64,000 nucleotides of DNA, from positions 372,001 through 436,000 of the forward strand of contig NC_044007.1 in the NCBI RefSeq assembly GCF_900496995.4, given 5' to 3'. Each line of letters opens with the position of its first letter. Positions within the stretch are counted from its first letter, which is position 1. This stretch comes from Aquila chrysaetos chrysaetos. Taxonomy: Eukaryota; Chordata; Aves; Accipitriformes; Accipitridae. The position numbers and the translations under genes were made by a program. This document shows positions 62,617-64,000 of the stretch, piece by piece. The notes beneath the pieces are model-generated. The model was not told where the DNA came from, did not search any database, and saw nothing but the letters and a program-made list of their open reading frames with translations.

Positions 62617-64000
62617 CTGGAGGGGAAAGAGGGTGCAGAGAAAACAGAGGGGGGAGAGAGAGAGAAATCACAAGGGATGCGACCGAGCCGCGGTGTCAAT
62701 GCCAGCCACAACCACGCACCACCGAGAGACGGGACAGTCCGGGGCAGAGGGGTGGAGGATGCGCATGGAATGGCTTCAGGTCCCTGGGCCTCCCCGCGAG
62801 CTGGAGGCGGTGATGCCAGCTTCCAGAAGACGTATGGCAGACAGGGGACACACGACTACTGTGTCCCACTTAGCACAGCGTGGGCGGACAGGCGACAGGA
62901 CCGAGACAGCAGTGCAAGAAGCAAGGATGGCCCACGTACCACAGAGAAGGGATGGAGCGCGAGCAAAGCCCGAGGCGATGGAGACAGATGCGAGCAGCTT
63001 GCACACCACCACCGTGCCCACTGCCCTCCAGCCAGAGCCCTGCCCCGGCCCCCCGCAGAGGGGAGCCTCCTCCCGTGCTCACCGGAGCTCCCCGTGTGAG
63101 AGGGGCCGGTGCAGAGAGCCATCACCATGGGGAAACGAGAGACCCAGCCAGAGCACCAGGGTGAGCAGGACAGAGGGGAGTGGGTGGCAAGGGAGGTGCC
63201 AGCGGAGCTTTCCCTCCCAGGAAAGCCTCGACGATGTGGAGAGCAATCCAAGCTCCAGCCCGTGCTGCCCCAGCTGGACCGAATCCCTCCCCGCTGGCCT
63301 GCTCCAGGCAACCCAGCCAGCCAGTCATCTGCCAAAGGGCCGACACGGCTCCTGCGCGGCTGCGCCGCAGAGCACTCGTGCCGCATGCACCGTGAGCAAG
63401 GCAGGCGCACGCTCCGTGCGGGGCCTGGGCAGAGGCAGTGCACATGCGGGTGAGCCGGACCCCCGTGCCACGGGGCTGGGTCCCCTCGCGCCGCCCCAAG
63501 AGGTGCAGTGAGGGCCCGGGAGCAGAGGCAGAGGCAGAGGAGGGTGAGGAGTGCAGGGGTGAGTGGCTCTCCGGAGGGCAGGGGTGCAGCGAGCAGGAGG
63601 GGCGTGCAGGCTGCTGACAGCCATGGGGTGAGGCGGAGGGGTGCCGTGGGGAGGGGGACATGCGCAGAGTGAGTACCTGGTGCAGGGATGCCAGAGTCAT
63701 CCTGGTTTTTTACCCTCCATTAGATCCCCACCAACACAAACATCCCCCAAGACAAAGCACTGGCAAAGCGGCTCGACTTCCAAGGGCAGAAACCAAGAGT
63801 TAGAAAGGTTACCAAGACAGAACACCCGAGGGCTCTGGTCCCGCGGCGCCCGAGCACAGCGTTCATGCGGAAGGCGGATGCTGACTGCACTACGTGTATC
63901 TGGGAAGTGCCTCCTACCACCAGTCACGCCAGAGCCCGGCGGCGCCTGGAGCTGGCTCTGTGTGCCGCCCCGGCTGGCCCTCTCGGCTCGGAGACCCGCT
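62617..64000 (-). other. PLEC: Plectin intron upstream of the rod exon
   Basis: At least 1.38 kb. No sequence like the end of the plectin plakin domain is visible, so the preceding exon lies beyond the right edge. A short frame ending MTLASLHQ at a donor near 63679 is not supported. Confidence 0.7.

Noticed and set aside
63679-63703. 25-base mini-exon ending MTLASLHQ before a GTACTC donor
   Set aside because: Does not match plectin sequence before the rod, and its acceptor is poor.

Overview
The window is bird nuclear DNA. The evidence is a truncated CR1 LINE 3' end at about 47281-47375 carrying the avian-type ATTCTATGA terminal repeats, very high GC with many CpG-dense blocks and short introns (typical of a microchromosome), and vertebrate plakin-family genes. 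All supported genes read on the minus strand, so transcription runs from high to low coordinates. Exon borders were placed by hand from splice consensus, reading phase and protein continuity; expect errors of one to three bases in places.

Layout from upstream to downstream. (1) 62616-52077: the 3' part of plectin (PLEC), consisting of the single giant exon for the coiled-coil rod (59236-62616, 1127 codons) and the last exon for six plakin-repeat domains and the GSR-rich tail (52077-58412). An AT-rich stretch after the stop is the probable 3'UTR. (2) 52000-37400: a long stretch without a confidently recognised gene. It holds a CpG-dense block at 50930-51680, a candidate transcript end near 49378, one CR1 fragment, several conserved-looking AT-rich islands, and two small exons at 41096-41175 and 40028-40157 that join in phase and encode a spectrin-repeat-like segment. 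(3) 36894-15020: a complete intact gene of at least 37 coding exons. Its first coding exon begins MGNSVSR (a probable N-myristoylation site). A rod of about 14 spectrin repeats follows, then two canonical EF-hands, a GAS2-related (GAR) microtubule-binding domain and a Ser/Arg-rich tail; an AATAAA signal ends it. This is the C-terminal half of a spectraplakin (MACF1/DST type) standing alone, without actin-binding, plakin or plakin-repeat domains. (4) 15020-5290: no gene supported. (5) 5265-1: the start of epiplakin (EPPK1), 1755 codons in one open exon with five complete plakin-repeat domains and part of a sixth; it runs off the left edge.

The main observation is the order PLEC - spectraplakin tail gene - EPPK1 on one strand. 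From general knowledge, MACF1, DST and invertebrate spectraplakins carry plakin, plakin-repeat and spectrin/EF/GAR parts in one locus, whereas plectin and epiplakin are described as lacking the spectrin/EF/GAR tail, and I know of no such gene between PLEC and EPPK1 in human. I infer that the middle gene is the surviving 3' half of the ancestral spectraplakin locus from which plectin descends. Functionally, plectin and epiplakin bind intermediate filaments through plakin repeats; the middle gene would add a calcium-responsive, possibly membrane-anchored microtubule linker.
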